Assembly (NCBI GenBank): GCA_036245525.1
Contig: BTPG01000003.1
Span: 188,454,804-188,518,803 of the forward strand
Direction: 5' to 3'
DNA: 64,000 bases
Source of the DNA: Semisulcospira habei
Taxonomy: Eukaryota > Mollusca > Gastropoda > Semisulcospiridae
Position numbers and translations under genes: made by a program. The notes below the pieces were generated by a model. The model was not told the DNA's origin, made no database searches, and worked only from the letters and a program-made list of their open reading frames with translations. Shown here piece after piece: positions 11,633 to 20,033 of the stretch; position 1 is the stretch's first letter; each line of letters starts with the position of its first letter.

Positions 11633-11955
11633 TCAGGGCTGCTTGAGCATCGTGCAGGGGGTGGAAAGTCGCAAGGGGGGATATGTGGCCAGGTTCAGGA
11701 GGTCTGTGGTCCAACTCTTGGTCCAGCTGAAGGGCGCCACCAACAGAAGAACTGCATTGAGGCCCCGGAGCTTCTGGAGGACTTTGGGTACCAGAACGAA
11801 TGGCGGGTACGCATATGCCAGAAGGCCCTCCCAATGGATAGGGAGAGCGTCTACCGTCCAGGCCTGGGGATCCGGAATGGGAGAGACAAAAAGGGGGAGC
11901 TGCTTGTTCCACCGTGTGGCGAAGAGATCGATCATCGGCGTCTCCCATCGGGCGC
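11633..11955 (-). pseudogene. DIRS B2 Dam-like domain fragment
   Basis: Minus-strand reading gives WETPMIDLFATRWNKQLP, VDALPIHWEGLLAYAYPP, VPKVLQKLRG and WTTDLLNLA, colinear with the methyltransferase-like tail of the RT ORF in element C (residues about 588-690 there). It begins abruptly at about 11955, where a tRNA-like SINE head adjoins it. RT and RNase H are absent, so this is a leftover fragment. Confidence 0.78.
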
Positions 11956-12040
11956 TAAAAATCGCCTTCTGCGGGGCTCGATCCTGGGTTATCTGCGTGC
12001 TGAGAAAGCATTGTACCGCTGTACTATCGCGGTTATCCTG
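11956..12040 (-). repeat. tRNA-like SINE head, copy 1
   Basis: On the minus strand this reads GCGATAGTACAGCGGTACAA, a loop, then a B-box-like GGATCGAGCCCC. It matches a second copy at 51455-51532 over about 78 bases. The spacing fits an RNA polymerase III promoter of a tRNA-derived SINE. No clear body or target duplication was found. Confidence 0.55.
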
Positions 12041-12079
12041 CACGATCGCGGTTACCCCCCCCCCCCCCCCCCCCCCCAG

Positions 12080-12436
12080 AGGCCACGATATCCGAATGCA
12101 CGAACAGACGAGCTATATCCGCTGTGCGACATCGGAGGCCACGTTAAAAGAGATCATGAAAAATCGAGCTATGTCCGAAATTCAAGCGAAAATCCATGGA
12201 AAATGCCACAGGCCGGCCCGCCATTTTGCCGGCCATGTGGCATTAACCGAGGCCTTACCTTGCCATTGCAGCGCTTATCTCTTTTAATCCGCAGGAATCT
12301 TGCCAAGGCAAGACACAATCCGTCATGAATCCAAGCAAAAACACACTGCCAGTTCAATTTCCACGAAACACACCGGTAACACGACAAAACCGTCGAAGAA
12401 AATCCACCTAGGCGGAACACAACCGTTCCGGAAGAG
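12080..12436. other. Unassigned 360-bp stretch inside B2
   Basis: It lies between a long C run and the B2 terminal repeat and may be the element's leader or a small insertion. No convincing coding frame, hairpin or known repeat is seen. Confidence 0.4.
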
Positions 12437-12645
12437 CTAAGCATAAAAGACTGACGGGAAGGATGTCACCGGATATGGAGGAAGGGGAGGTCACTCAGGG
12501 TTCTTAGTAACGATGCCCTGAAGTCGCCTCCTTAGTTGTATAGTATACACATCGGATGCTTAGGCTGAAATCGGTATGCTAAGTATACCTTCCTATTAGT
12601 CATGCCATCGGTAAGAGTTTTGAGAAAAGAAAACAAATTTTGTCA
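12437..12645 (-). repeat. DIRS B2 right (5') inverted terminal repeat
   Basis: Starts with GAGCTAAGCATAAAAGACTG and ends with the conserved tip ATGCCATCGGTAAGAG plus GAAAACAAAT, resembling the right tips of B, D and E. No complementary left repeat of B2 is present. Confidence 0.7.
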
Positions 12646-12659
12646 AAAGATTGTGCTTT

Positions 12660-12900
12660 TTAAAAACCTATTTCCTGATCCTTTGTGGCCTTGACCTTTG
12701 ATAGAGGTCACTCAAAGTGGTATGTTTAGATAGGTCTTGCCACAAAGTATCCTTGGGCCAAATTTAAAGTCTGTGGCTTGAACATCCTCTGAGAAAATGC
12801 CAACGTTAAAGTTTAACGGCATATAGACAACAGACAGACGAACACTGGCCCATTACACATACTCACTTTTGCTATTGCACATGAGCCAAAGAGTAATGCA
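12660..12900 (+). repeat. Dispersed 'CTTGACCTTTGA' repeat, single-unit copy
   Basis: It contains CCTTGACCTTTGATAGAGG, CCTTGGGCCAAATTTAAAG and ends with CTCACTTTTGCTATTGCAC. The same blocks in the same order close the tandem array at 62505-63620. A non-coding dispersed repeat of unknown class. Confidence 0.7.
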
Positions 12901-12983
12901 GTCAGAGCAAATGGGACAGAAAGTAGCAAGTAGTTTGCCTGCACTGCGTGAAAGTCTTAAAGGGCAAAAAGTGTCAACTGTCA

Positions 12984-13192
12984 TTAACACATTTCACCCC
13001 AGGACCGAAATCCCCAAATTTTGAGTTGCCATCTGAAGGACTGAATCACTCGAGACAGATAGAGCATGATAGTTAGGATGGTGCCAGAATAGCTTGGCGC
13101 CTATGGGCGCCAAGCTATTCTGGCGCTACCCTTGAACTATCATGCTCGATCTATGTCTTGCTGTGGTGTGTCAGGGCTGAATGAGTTGAAGA
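12984..13192. repeat. Hairpin MITE, copy 1
   Basis: Ends are TTAACACATTTCACCCC-like and GGGCTGAATGAGTTGAA-like. The centre is a long palindrome whose arms meet at GCTTGGCGCCTATGGGCGCC and read CCAGAATAGCTTGGCGCC on one side and its complement on the other. It is related to the copies at 27534, 35625 and 61366. Confidence 0.75.
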
Positions 13193-13234
13193 CTATAATT
13201 TAGGCGACTATAGGCACCTAAATGGTGATCTTAA

Positions 13235-13540
13235 CCCTTTCATTACTGCGGCCCGCTATAGCGGGCATGGGAAACGCCTCCTCTGCTTACGGCCTCCCAG
13301 TATAGCGGGACCGCAGCTTCTACTCCCCCGTGTACGGCTGCCCGCTAAAGCGGTTTGCGCTAGCTGCGTTCGAAATCTGAGCTACCTGCTGAGAGTGGCT
13401 ACCTAATTAGCGGCGACCTTGACAGCGCTAGAATGGCACCGCCAGGCGCGCAGCGTTTATGTTATATCCGGCTCGGGGCCTGGGAAACAGGATGCGGAGT
13501 TTATATAAAAAATTCCTTCCAGAACTTTGGTTGTGCTTGC
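13235..13540 (+). promoter_or_regulatory. piggyBac 5' non-coding region with TATA-like box
   Basis: GC-rich after the left inverted repeat, with small internal palindromes (GCCCGCTATAGCGGGC at about 13251-13266). A TATA-like TTTATATAAAAAATTCC at about 13500-13516 precedes the truncated transposase frame, which DIRS C interrupts at 13541. A promoter role is inferred from position. Confidence 0.5.
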
Positions 13541-13775
13541 AAAATTAATTTTTCTTTAAAATATATTTTTTCGAAAAATACTTACCGATGACATTACTGT
13601 CTGGAAGTGTCAACTACTTACCCAATTTTAGCCTAAGAACTTGTTGTGTTCCTACACAACCCGGGAGGCACTCAGGGAACCCTAACTAGGGCTGAGAGTA
13701 GCCTCCCTTCCTTGCCCAAAAACGGGCATTCACCACGTGGCCCAATCACAATCAGTCAGTGATACTTAGCTTACC
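13541..13775 (-). repeat. DIRS C left (3') inverted terminal repeat
   Basis: The outer tip TTAATTTTTCTTTAAAATAT is unique to this end. From about 13579 the sequence is the reverse complement of the right repeat (19746-19811 joined to 25825-25947), including TTACCGATGACATTACTGTC. Non-identical outer tips with shared inner repeats are typical of DIRS elements. Confidence 0.85.
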
Positions 13776-13810
13776 AGCGGCAAGCGGGGCAGGTGGGAGG
13801 GTCCTCCGAG

Positions 13811-13905
13811 TAATGTCATCGGTAAGTATTTTTCGAAAAAATATATTTTAAAGAAAAATTAATTTGTTTCTTCAAAAACATTACCGATGACATTACTGTC
13901 TGGAA
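13811..13905 (-). repeat. DIRS C internal complementary region
   Basis: It joins the complement of the left tip (AAAGAAAAATTAA) directly to the complement of the right tip (TTTGTTTCTTCAAAAACATT), flanked by TAATGTCATCGGTAAG and TTACCGATGACATTACTG. This is the predicted circle junction. Confidence 0.82.
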
Positions 13906-14015
13906 GAATGGCGAAAAGGTGGAGGGTGCCGCGCCCAAGTTACCGCCATAAAGGGCATACGACAGAGCCACACACCCATTCGCCAAACTCCCGACAATTT
14001 TAGCTAAGTGCGTAC

Positions 14016-15623
14016 CTACGGCGCTTCCGGCGCCGGGAGGGAGTGTTGCGCTGCGGCGATGTCCCCCACCAGTGCGAGGTTGTCTCGCTGACCTGACAGA
14101 TCCCTGAGGTAAAAACGGGCGAAGGTGGATTCTGCCCGCCAGCCCACTGCGGCCACGATGTCTCGAACAGCACAATTGCGATCGAATGAGACGCTCGCGG
14201 CCATGGCTCGTACCTCATGTGCGCGTATCTTGAGCCTCTTTGCAACTGCTGGGGAAAGGTCCTGATAGGCTGACCTGATGACCCTGCGAAGCCAAGAAGA
14301 AATCGTTTGCGCTGATATGTCTTCTCTGCTATGTGCTAAGGGTAGAAAGAGGCGTGATCGTCCTCGGCGGACGGGTTTGGTACGTCGTAAATATACACGA
14401 AGAGCGCGCACTGGATCCTGTTGCCTGGTCTCCCGAGTAAAACTTGCATCTTTCAGCGGCCTAATGGTAATCACTGGGGGCGCAGTCAAGGGAGACCTAG
14501 TCTTGGCGAGGAAGGCAGGGTCTGTGAGTAGCTGTACAGAACCGTCTGCCCGGAATTGGAGGCAGGCAGGACTTGCCGACATCGCATGTAGCTCGCTTAC
14601 TCTAGCCGCGGTGGCCAGTGCCAACAGAAAACATGTTTTTCGTGTCACATCCGAGAACTTAGCGAGGGAAAGCGGTTCGAACCTGTCCGAGTTCAGCCAC
14701 GTCAGGACCCAAGGGAGGTCCCATCTTGGAATCAGTGAGCGGGGAACCGGACGCTGCAGGCCGAAGTGTGCCATCAGGTCTGCAAGGTCTTTGTTTTCGC
14801 CAGGGTCTGGGTGGCCGAGGTGACGGTAAGTGTCTGCAATCATAGACAGATATCCTCGGATCGTGATGGGGGCTAGGCCTTGGTCTCCAAAGAGCCAGAG
14901 GAAGAAGTCAGCGAGCTGTGAAGGAGTCAACTCCGTGGGCATAAGGTGTCGGTCAGTGCACCAGGATTGGAATACTCGCCACTTTCCCTCATAAACACGT
15001 CTGGTCGAGGGTCTACGGGCTGAAGCGATAGCTGCCACTGCTGCACTCGAGAAGCCTCTAGCGGTGAGGGCTTGCCGCACAATCTCCAGGCGTGAAGGAG
15101 AAGTCGTTCTGGGCACGGGTGGAAAAGAGGCTGGCGGGGCTGCTTGAGCATTGTCCTCGAGGTGGGCAGGCAAAGCGGAGGGCCCGTGGCGAGACTGATT
15201 AGATCGGTAGTCCAAGACCTGTTCCAGGAGAATGGGGCTACCAGTAACATGACCGTGTTGCAACCTCTGAGCTTGAGGAGGACTTTGGGGACGAGGACCG
15301 TCGGGGGATAAGCGTAAGCGATGAGACCGTCCCACGGAATGGAGAGAGCGTCGACTGCCCAGGCTAGGGGGTCTGGAATCGGTGAGACGAAGAGGGGAAG
15401 CTGGCGATTCCACCTCGTGGCAAAGAGGTCTATCATGGGAGTTTCCCAGTGAGCGCAGATCATCTGAAAGATGTCTGGGTGAAGTGTCCATTCCGTGTGA
15501 AGTAATTGTCCGCGCCGAGATAGTGAGTCCGCCAACACGTTCAGGTGACCGGGGATGTGTCGAGCTCGGAGGGATAGTCCTCGGTCCTCGCACCAGCGCA
15601 TCAATTGATAGAGTAGAATGCAT
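14016..15623 (-). CDS. DIRS C tyrosine recombinase
   Basis: This enzyme would integrate the circular DNA copy by cutting and rejoining through a tyrosine. The reading is open from an ATG at 15623 (about 535 residues); the same frame stays open further upstream, where it only shadows the RT ORF, so the true start is uncertain. The core-binding domain contains ARRPSTRRVYEGKWRVFQSW and APITIRGYLSMIADTYRHLG. The catalytic domain has all signature residues: arginine in TAARVSELHAM, HxxR in IRAHEVRAMAASVSF, and tyrosine in STFARFYLRDLSGQ. The N-terminal half overlaps the end of the RT ORF in another frame. The uninterrupted frame and complete motifs suggest it could be active. Confidence 0.88.
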   Translation of the reverse strand: MHSTLSIDALVRGPRTIPPSSTHPRSPERVGGLTISARTITSHGMDTSPRHLSDDLRSLGNSHDRPLCHEVESPASPLRLTDSRPPSLGSRRSLHSVGRSHRLRLSPDGPRPQSPPQAQRLQHGHVTGSPILLEQVLDYRSNQSRHGPSALPAHLEDNAQAAPPASFPPVPRTTSPSRLEIVRQALTARGFSSAAVAAIASARRPSTRRVYEGKWRVFQSWCTDRHLMPTELTPSQLADFFLWLFGDQGLAPITIRGYLSMIADTYRHLGHPDPGENKDLADLMAHFGLQRPVPRSLIPRWDLPWVLTWLNSDRFEPLSLAKFSDVTRKTCFLLALATAARVSELHAMSASPACLQFRADGSVQLLTDPAFLAKTRSPLTAPPVITIRPLKDASFTRETRQQDPVRALRVYLRRTKPVRRGRSRLFLPLAHSREDISAQTISSWLRRVIRSAYQDLSPAVAKRLKIRAHEVRAMAASVSFDRNCAVRDIVAAVGWRAESTFARFYLRDLSGQRDNLALVGDIAAAQHSLPAPEAP

Positions 15624-17209
15624 AGCTCGGGAGAGTGAGTACCGCCCTGCTTCTGAATGTAAGAAACGACTGTGGTGTTGTCCGAAAGGACTAGGATCTC
15701 CTGGTGGCGAATGTGCGTTTCCCATTTGATGAGGGCTTGCCAAACCGCTTGTAGCTCTAGCCAGTTGATGTGTCTGTTTACTAGATCCGGAGACCAGAGG
15801 CCGGATGTTGAGAGGAAACTCGGTAGCAAATGTGCACCCCAGCCGGTGAGACTTGCGTCCACGCAGAGGGAGAGCTGAGGAGGCGGGGAGGCTAGAGGAA
15901 CTCCGACAGCGAGCCATGAAGTGTCTGTCCAACGTTGCAGATGTGGGCGAAGGATCTGAGTCACAGGTACCGGCGCGTCTAAGTCGCCGGAGGACGGACG
16001 CCAATGAAGCAGCAGGTGTAATTGAAGCGGCCGGGAGTAAAGACGACCGAGGGGAAGGAGATCCGCCGCTGCATTCATCAAGCCGAGAAGCTGAAGCCAA
16101 ACTCTGGCGGGGACTGATTCCGCCTGTGCTACCTGGGCGGCCAAGGAGGCTAACTTGTGGATCCGAGGCTCCGGCAAACTCACTCTGTTGAGGTCGGTCG
16201 CAAATTTCATGCCGAGATGAATAAATCGTTGAGATGGAGATAGGTCCGACTTGCCTGTGTTTACCAGGAACCCCAAACGCGACAGCAACAGGAGCAAAGA
16301 ATCTCTGTCCGTCCGCAGGGTGCTTATCGATTGATTCCGCAGGAAGAGGTCGTCCAAATAGTTGGAGGTTGGACTGGACGACGACTGCCTGGTCTTGGCA
16401 ACGACAGCATCCATAATGCGAGTAAAAGCCCATGGGCTGATGTTGAGACCAAACGGAAGGGCTCGAAACTGGTAGATCACCCCGTCGAACGCGAATCGGA
16501 GATACCGCCTGGAAGCCGGGTGTATGAGGACATGGAGATATGCATCGGATAGGTCCAGGCTGACAGCGAAGTCCCTCGGTTGTACAGCGGCCCGAAGGGT
16601 CCTGGAGGTTTCCATGCGAAAAGTGGGAGCTATGATAAACTTGTTTAGTGCTGATAGATCGATAATTGGGCGCCACTTGTTGCCCGGCTTGGGAACCACA
16701 AAAAGTCGGCTGTAAAATGCTGGTGAGTCGATATGATGCACTACCTCTGTGGCGGCCTTCTGTAGAAGCGATTCGACCTCTCCGCGTAGTGCGATGGCTT
16801 TCAGACTGTCCGAAGGAATCTCTGTCCATACGGGTGAGCGTCTCAGAGGCGGGGGAGAACGAAAAGAAATTGAGAGTCCGTCGGTGATGGTGGCGAGTAC
16901 CCAGGGGTCGTCTGGAAGTAGCAACCTCCACATGTCGCTGAAAAGAGTGAGCCTCCCGCCGACAGGAGGTCCCGGAGCAGAAGGCGGGGGCTGGAACGGG
17001 GACGAGTCAGGGAGCCCGCCCGCGCCCACGGCGGCGGGCAGACCTGGGCCAAGCGGGGACAGAGGTCCTAACTGGTCTAGCACGGCCGAAGGCGGGGAAC
17101 CGCCGAGACGTCTTGGCGGAAGCTGGAGTGAAGGATGAAGCGGGTCTGGAAGTCCGCAGGGCGCGACCCACGGCCTTGCGGGCGGAGTGAAAGCGTGAGG
17201 CTGTAACAC
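14927..17209 (-). CDS. DIRS C reverse transcriptase, RNase H and Dam-like protein
   Basis: A 760-residue open frame. RT spans about 160-340: DSPAFYSRLFVVPKPG, palm VSLDLSDAYLHV (D219) and SNYLDDLFL (YLDD at 284-287). RNase H spans about 445-565: CVDASLTGWGAHL (D451), NWLELQAVWQAL (E485), LVLSDNTTVVSY (D510) and HLNVLADSLSR (D561). Residues 588-690 resemble the Dam-like methyltransferase module of DIRS elements (DLFATRWN, VDALSIPWDG), but the usual NPPY/DPPY signature reads AYPP. The start overlaps the gag end by about 200 bases in another frame, so it may be made by frameshift, reinitiation or splicing. All four RNase H acids and both RT aspartate sites are kept, so it may be functional. Confidence 0.9.
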   Translation of the reverse strand: MLQPHAFTPPARPWVAPCGLPDPLHPSLQLPPRRLGGSPPSAVLDQLGPLSPLGPGLPAAVGAGGLPDSSPFQPPPSAPGPPVGGRLTLFSDMWRLLLPDDPWVLATITDGLSISFRSPPPLRRSPVWTEIPSDSLKAIALRGEVESLLQKAATEVVHHIDSPAFYSRLFVVPKPGNKWRPIIDLSALNKFIIAPTFRMETSRTLRAAVQPRDFAVSLDLSDAYLHVLIHPASRRYLRFAFDGVIYQFRALPFGLNISPWAFTRIMDAVVAKTRQSSSSPTSNYLDDLFLRNQSISTLRTDRDSLLLLLSRLGFLVNTGKSDLSPSQRFIHLGMKFATDLNRVSLPEPRIHKLASLAAQVAQAESVPARVWLQLLGLMNAAADLLPLGRLYSRPLQLHLLLHWRPSSGDLDAPVPVTQILRPHLQRWTDTSWLAVGVPLASPPPQLSLCVDASLTGWGAHLLPSFLSTSGLWSPDLVNRHINWLELQAVWQALIKWETHIRHQEILVLSDNTTVVSYIQKQGGTHSPELCILLYQLMRWCEDRGLSLRARHIPGHLNVLADSLSRRGQLLHTEWTLHPDIFQMICAHWETPMIDLFATRWNRQLPLFVSPIPDPLAWAVDALSIPWDGLIAYAYPPTVLVPKVLLKLRGCNTVMLLVAPFSWNRSWTTDLISLATGPPLCLPTSRTMLKQPRQPLFHPCPERLLLHAWRLCGKPSPLEASRVQQWQLSLQPVDPRPDVFMRESGEYSNPGALTDTLCPRS

Positions 17210-19328
17210 GGCTGGGCCAGCGGTCCGGATTGCCGTCCTTCACCTTCTGCCAGGTGTCACCGAAGAGGAGTGGTCCACCAAGGGGAGCACGACGCAGCTG
17301 TGTCTTCAGATCGGGAGGCATACCGCGACAGGCGAGTAAGACTGCATCACGACGCATGAGGTCACAGTTGGATGCTGCCGCCATTGTGTTGACCGATGAG
17401 TGATACGCTGCCCGGTTTGCCGCAACCCCGAGGGCGAGAAGGTCACCAAGTAAGGGTGTAAGCGATGGTTGCCAAGCGTCCTCGATTCGACGGATTAAAC
17501 CTTGAGTGAGAAGCTCTAGAAAACCAGCACAGGCCAAGGAGTTCCGCACTAGTGATGCCGTCTTATCCAACCCACGAGGGAGGGTGTGTCTCAGCTGATT
17601 GGTACCGCCAAGCTGGGATATCGATTGAGGGTCCAACGATGGAAGCTGACAGCTAAAGGACTGTGAATGTCCCGCATACCAGGATTGGCGGAAGGAGATG
17701 TCTAGGTCAGCCGGCCACTTGCGATCAGAGAAGAAAAGATACTCCTGGGAATCTGTCTGTAGGTAAGCGGAAAAGGAATCTCTCAAATCCTTAAAACCAG
17801 GGGGCTGCGGTAAAGACTTGAACCTCTTCTGTGGACGGCCAGAGTCGACAAAGGCAGACACCTTCCTCTTGAGTGGGGGCGACGAGGGACACGCGTCCTT
17901 GGGCAGTGCAGCCGTGATGAGTCGAGCTGCTTCATCAATGCCGAGAAGCGTTTCCGTGCGTGACGTAGAAGGGAGTCTAGGGGATGCAGTATCATCCGAC
18001 ACCGTATAGTGAGACGAGGAGCTGTCCATACCGAGTAGGCCCGAAACTGAATCCTCCGGGAGAAGACTAAGAGTCTCCTCATCCCGCGTAGGGAGCGAAG
18101 TCCGGTGAGGATTGACGTTGGTGGATATCGGTCGAGCCACGTCACGACGAGAGAAGGTAGCTGCCGGGGAGCATCGCATCCTCTGGTGTTGATGTGTAGC
18201 CGTCGGCGAGCATCGCGTCTGCTGGTGTGGGTGAGGCGGGGGTGGGGGCAAAACGCGAACAGGAGACGGGGACCTGGAGTGAGCCATGCGCCTGTCCCGG
18301 TTGGAGCGACTGCGAGAACAGGAGCGGCTGCGAAGATGGGAGTGGCGGCGACGACGGGAGTGACTGCGACGACGCGGACGACTGCGACGATGTAACTGGG
18401 AAGAGGTGAAGCTCGGGTCCGAAGCTCGCGAAGGAGACGAATACAACAAGGACGCTGGTTGGAAGTTGTGACGGCCGTTGCGTAGCATATCAGGTTGCTT
18501 CCTCTGATCATAAGTAGCTGCGCCAAAGCATCTAGAATTGCTGGCCGAATGAGAGATGTGAGGACTGTTGGAAGACCTACGCTGTTTAGACACGTGTCTC
18601 GGCTGACCTACCTCCATAAGGTAGGCACTCTGCCCTAGTGCTGTCTCTCCGTAAGAGTCAGCGGGCGTATCCTTGCGAGACCTCTCAGGACTGACGGACA
18701 AATGACGGCGTGGATCGCGTCTCTGTAGGCTTGCCTCCGTATGGCGAGCACTCTGCCCTCGTGCTGTCTCTCCATAAGAGTCAGTGGGCTTATCCTTGCG
18801 AGATCTCTTAGGACTGACGGACAAATGACGGCATGGATCGCGTCTCTGTAGGCTTGCCTCCGTATGGCGAGCACTCTGCCCTCGTGCTGTCTCTCCGTAA
18901 GAGTCAGCGGGTGTATCCTTGCGAGACCTCTCAGGACTGATGGACAAATGACGGCGTGAATCGCGTCTCCGTAGGCTTGCCACCGTATGGCGAGCACACT
19001 GCCCTCGTGCTGTCTCTCCGTAAGAGTCAGCGGGCTTAGATCGAGTGTGAGTCACAGAAGATGCAGTCCTGTGTTTAGTTAAAACGCCGGGAATGGTCGG
19101 GGGTTCCAAAAAGGACTGCCGGTCCGTAACCGGAGTCGGGCGCTCGCGCCGGTAAAATTCCCATAACTGGGACCAAACTTGTTCAGGCCAGGTTACACAA
19201 ATCTCGCAAGAATGGTCCGACGCGCATCCCATACAAGGAAGGCATAACTTGTGCTTATCGCTAGGCCATTGGAAATCTCCGCACTGCGGGCAAGTAAGGA
19301 CTTGGTTACTGTAACATAAATCAGACAT
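17007..19328 (-). CDS. DIRS C gag protein with zinc ribbon and 41-residue repeats
   Basis: An open frame of 773 residues from ATG at 19328, chosen because the conserved zinc-ribbon block follows at once (CPQCGDF, CLPCMGC, CEIC); the frame extends 85 codons upstream but without similarity to the other copies. Residues 101-223 are three repeats of 41 residues beginning DSYGETARGQ, with a partial fourth. An arginine-serine rich stretch follows (RRRSHSRRRRHSHLRSRS), then a proline run, LGIDEAARLITAALP, PPLKRKVSAF (possible nuclear signal) and the shared gag body (FRQSWYAGHSQSFSC, GLDKTASLVRNSLACAGFLE, NRAAYHSSVNTMAAASNCD). Its role is inferred: packaging element RNA. The C-terminus overlaps the RT ORF. 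Confidence 0.87.
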   Translation of the reverse strand: MSDLCYSNQVLTCPQCGDFQWPSDKHKLCLPCMGCASDHSCEICVTWPEQVWSQLWEFYRRERPTPVTDRQSFLEPPTIPGVLTKHRTASSVTHTRSKPADSYGETARGQCARHTVASLRRRDSRRHLSISPERSRKDTPADSYGETARGQSARHTEASLQRRDPCRHLSVSPKRSRKDKPTDSYGETARGQSARHTEASLQRRDPRRHLSVSPERSRKDTPADSYGETALGQSAYLMEVGQPRHVSKQRRSSNSPHISHSASNSRCFGAATYDQRKQPDMLRNGRHNFQPASLLYSSPSRASDPSFTSSQLHRRSRPRRRSHSRRRRHSHLRSRSCSRSRSNRDRRMAHSRSPSPVRVLPPPPPHPHQQTRCSPTATHQHQRMRCSPAATFSRRDVARPISTNVNPHRTSLPTRDEETLSLLPEDSVSGLLGMDSSSSHYTVSDDTASPRLPSTSRTETLLGIDEAARLITAALPKDACPSSPPLKRKVSAFVDSGRPQKRFKSLPQPPGFKDLRDSFSAYLQTDSQEYLFFSDRKWPADLDISFRQSWYAGHSQSFSCQLPSLDPQSISQLGGTNQLRHTLPRGLDKTASLVRNSLACAGFLELLTQGLIRRIEDAWQPSLTPLLGDLLALGVAANRAAYHSSVNTMAAASNCDLMRRDAVLLACRGMPPDLKTQLRRAPLGGPLLFGDTWQKVKDGNPDRWPSRVTASRFHSARKAVGRALRTSRPASSFTPASAKTSRRFPAFGRARPVRTSVPAWPRSARRRGRGRAP
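18620..19028 (-). repeat. 123-bp tandem repeat inside DIRS C gag
   Basis: Three full 123-bp units and part of a fourth encode DSYGETARGQ...SPERSRKDTPA. The frame is kept because 123 is a multiple of three. Units 2 and 3 are nearly identical at the protein level (differences such as PCRH/PRRH and SPKRS/SPERS). Similar DSYGES blocks occur twice in the gag of element F. Confidence 0.88.
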
Positions 19329-19745
19329 GACTATCGACCGGGCGCAAGCACGACGAAGCCCCGCCAACGAAACACGAGAGATCGGCGCGAATCTATACGA
19401 TCGAAGCGTAGCCACAAATTGAAGCCACAAACCGAAGCAGGCACCCGGTCCGGGGCCAGCCAAGGGCTGGGGCCGATATGTTACCTCTCCTGAGATGCGG
19501 GGACGGGAAGAGATACATCCATGGCGTCCAAGGTACACGAAGAAGGTAAAAAATCCCAAGTAGATCCACGCTGAATAGAGCACAACACAACCACAGCAGG
19601 GAGCGTCAGGAAGAAAACACTGAGTTTCCGATGGAAGAACAGTTAGAATTCCGGTAGTGACGTACGAAGTCCAGAAGTAGAGTAAGACGACCGGCCCTTT
19701 AAGAACCGGTAAATTTCCTAGGCTAAAACACGTCTGCTCACAAGA
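19329..19745 (-). promoter_or_regulatory. DIRS C 5' leader
   Basis: About 410 bases between terminal repeat and gag. It contains GAGAGGTAACATATC near 19482, a possible 5' splice donor comparable to AGGTAAGG motifs in the leaders of B, D and F. Transcription start and splicing are not shown by the sequence alone. Confidence 0.4.
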
Positions 19746-19811
19746 GCTAAGTATCGATGACTGATTGTGATTGGGCCACGTGGTGAATGCCCGTTTTTGG
19801 GCAAGGAAGGG
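19746..19811 (-). repeat. DIRS C right (5') terminal repeat, inner part
   Basis: Inner 66 bases of the right terminal repeat, complementary to about 13710-13775. It is cut at 19811 by the LINE and continues at 25825-25966. The last 12 bases (GGCAAGGAAGGG) are the LINE's target duplication. Confidence 0.85.
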
Positions 19812-20033
19812 TTAGTTAGTTAGTTATTTGGGTTTAACGCCGAGCAGGCGACTAAGGCCATCTCACGGCGGGATGGGTAAAAATCTGGTCAGCCAGACTA
19901 AAAGCAAGGTCTTAAGACAAGATGTAAATATAGATTAAAAATCTCAGGCTAAAATGTCGCACATGTCTGGAAAAGAAACGTCTACAGACTCTCAAAAAGG
20001 GCAAATAAAAAAATTCACATAGTCTATGAATGC

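Larger units (their letters stand above)
10504..12645 (-). mobile_element. DIRS-like element B2, internally deleted
   Basis: On the minus strand this holds a right-hand 5' terminal repeat (12437-12645), about 360 bases of unassigned leader-like DNA containing a 23-base C run near 12055-12077, then the Dam-like end of the RT ORF and the recombinase. Gag and the RT core are missing, and so are its own left terminal repeat and ICR. The right tip (CCATCGGTAAGAGTTTTG, then GAAAACAAAT) matches the ends of the 114-bp mini-elements at 60.3-60.6 kb, so B2 belongs to the subfamily that gave rise to them. Confidence 0.7.

Noticed and set aside
11956..12040. A functional tRNA gene
   Set aside because: The B-box-like part is present but no convincing cloverleaf with acceptor stem and anticodon could be drawn by eye.
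14016..15623. Phage-type integrase or prophage
   Set aside because: The tyrosine recombinase motifs belong to DIRS retrotransposons with gag, RT and inverted terminal repeats around them; no phage genes are present.
15624..16931. N-terminal extension of the recombinase frame in DIRS C
   Set aside because: The open frame is only a shadow of the RT ORF, is low in conserved motifs and rich in serine, proline and arginine, as expected of a +1 frame of GC-rich coding DNA.
18227..18409. Plus-strand cysteine- and aspartate-rich frame
   Set aside because: It is the complement of the arginine-serine rich part of DIRS C gag; its bias follows from the repeated codons on the other strand.
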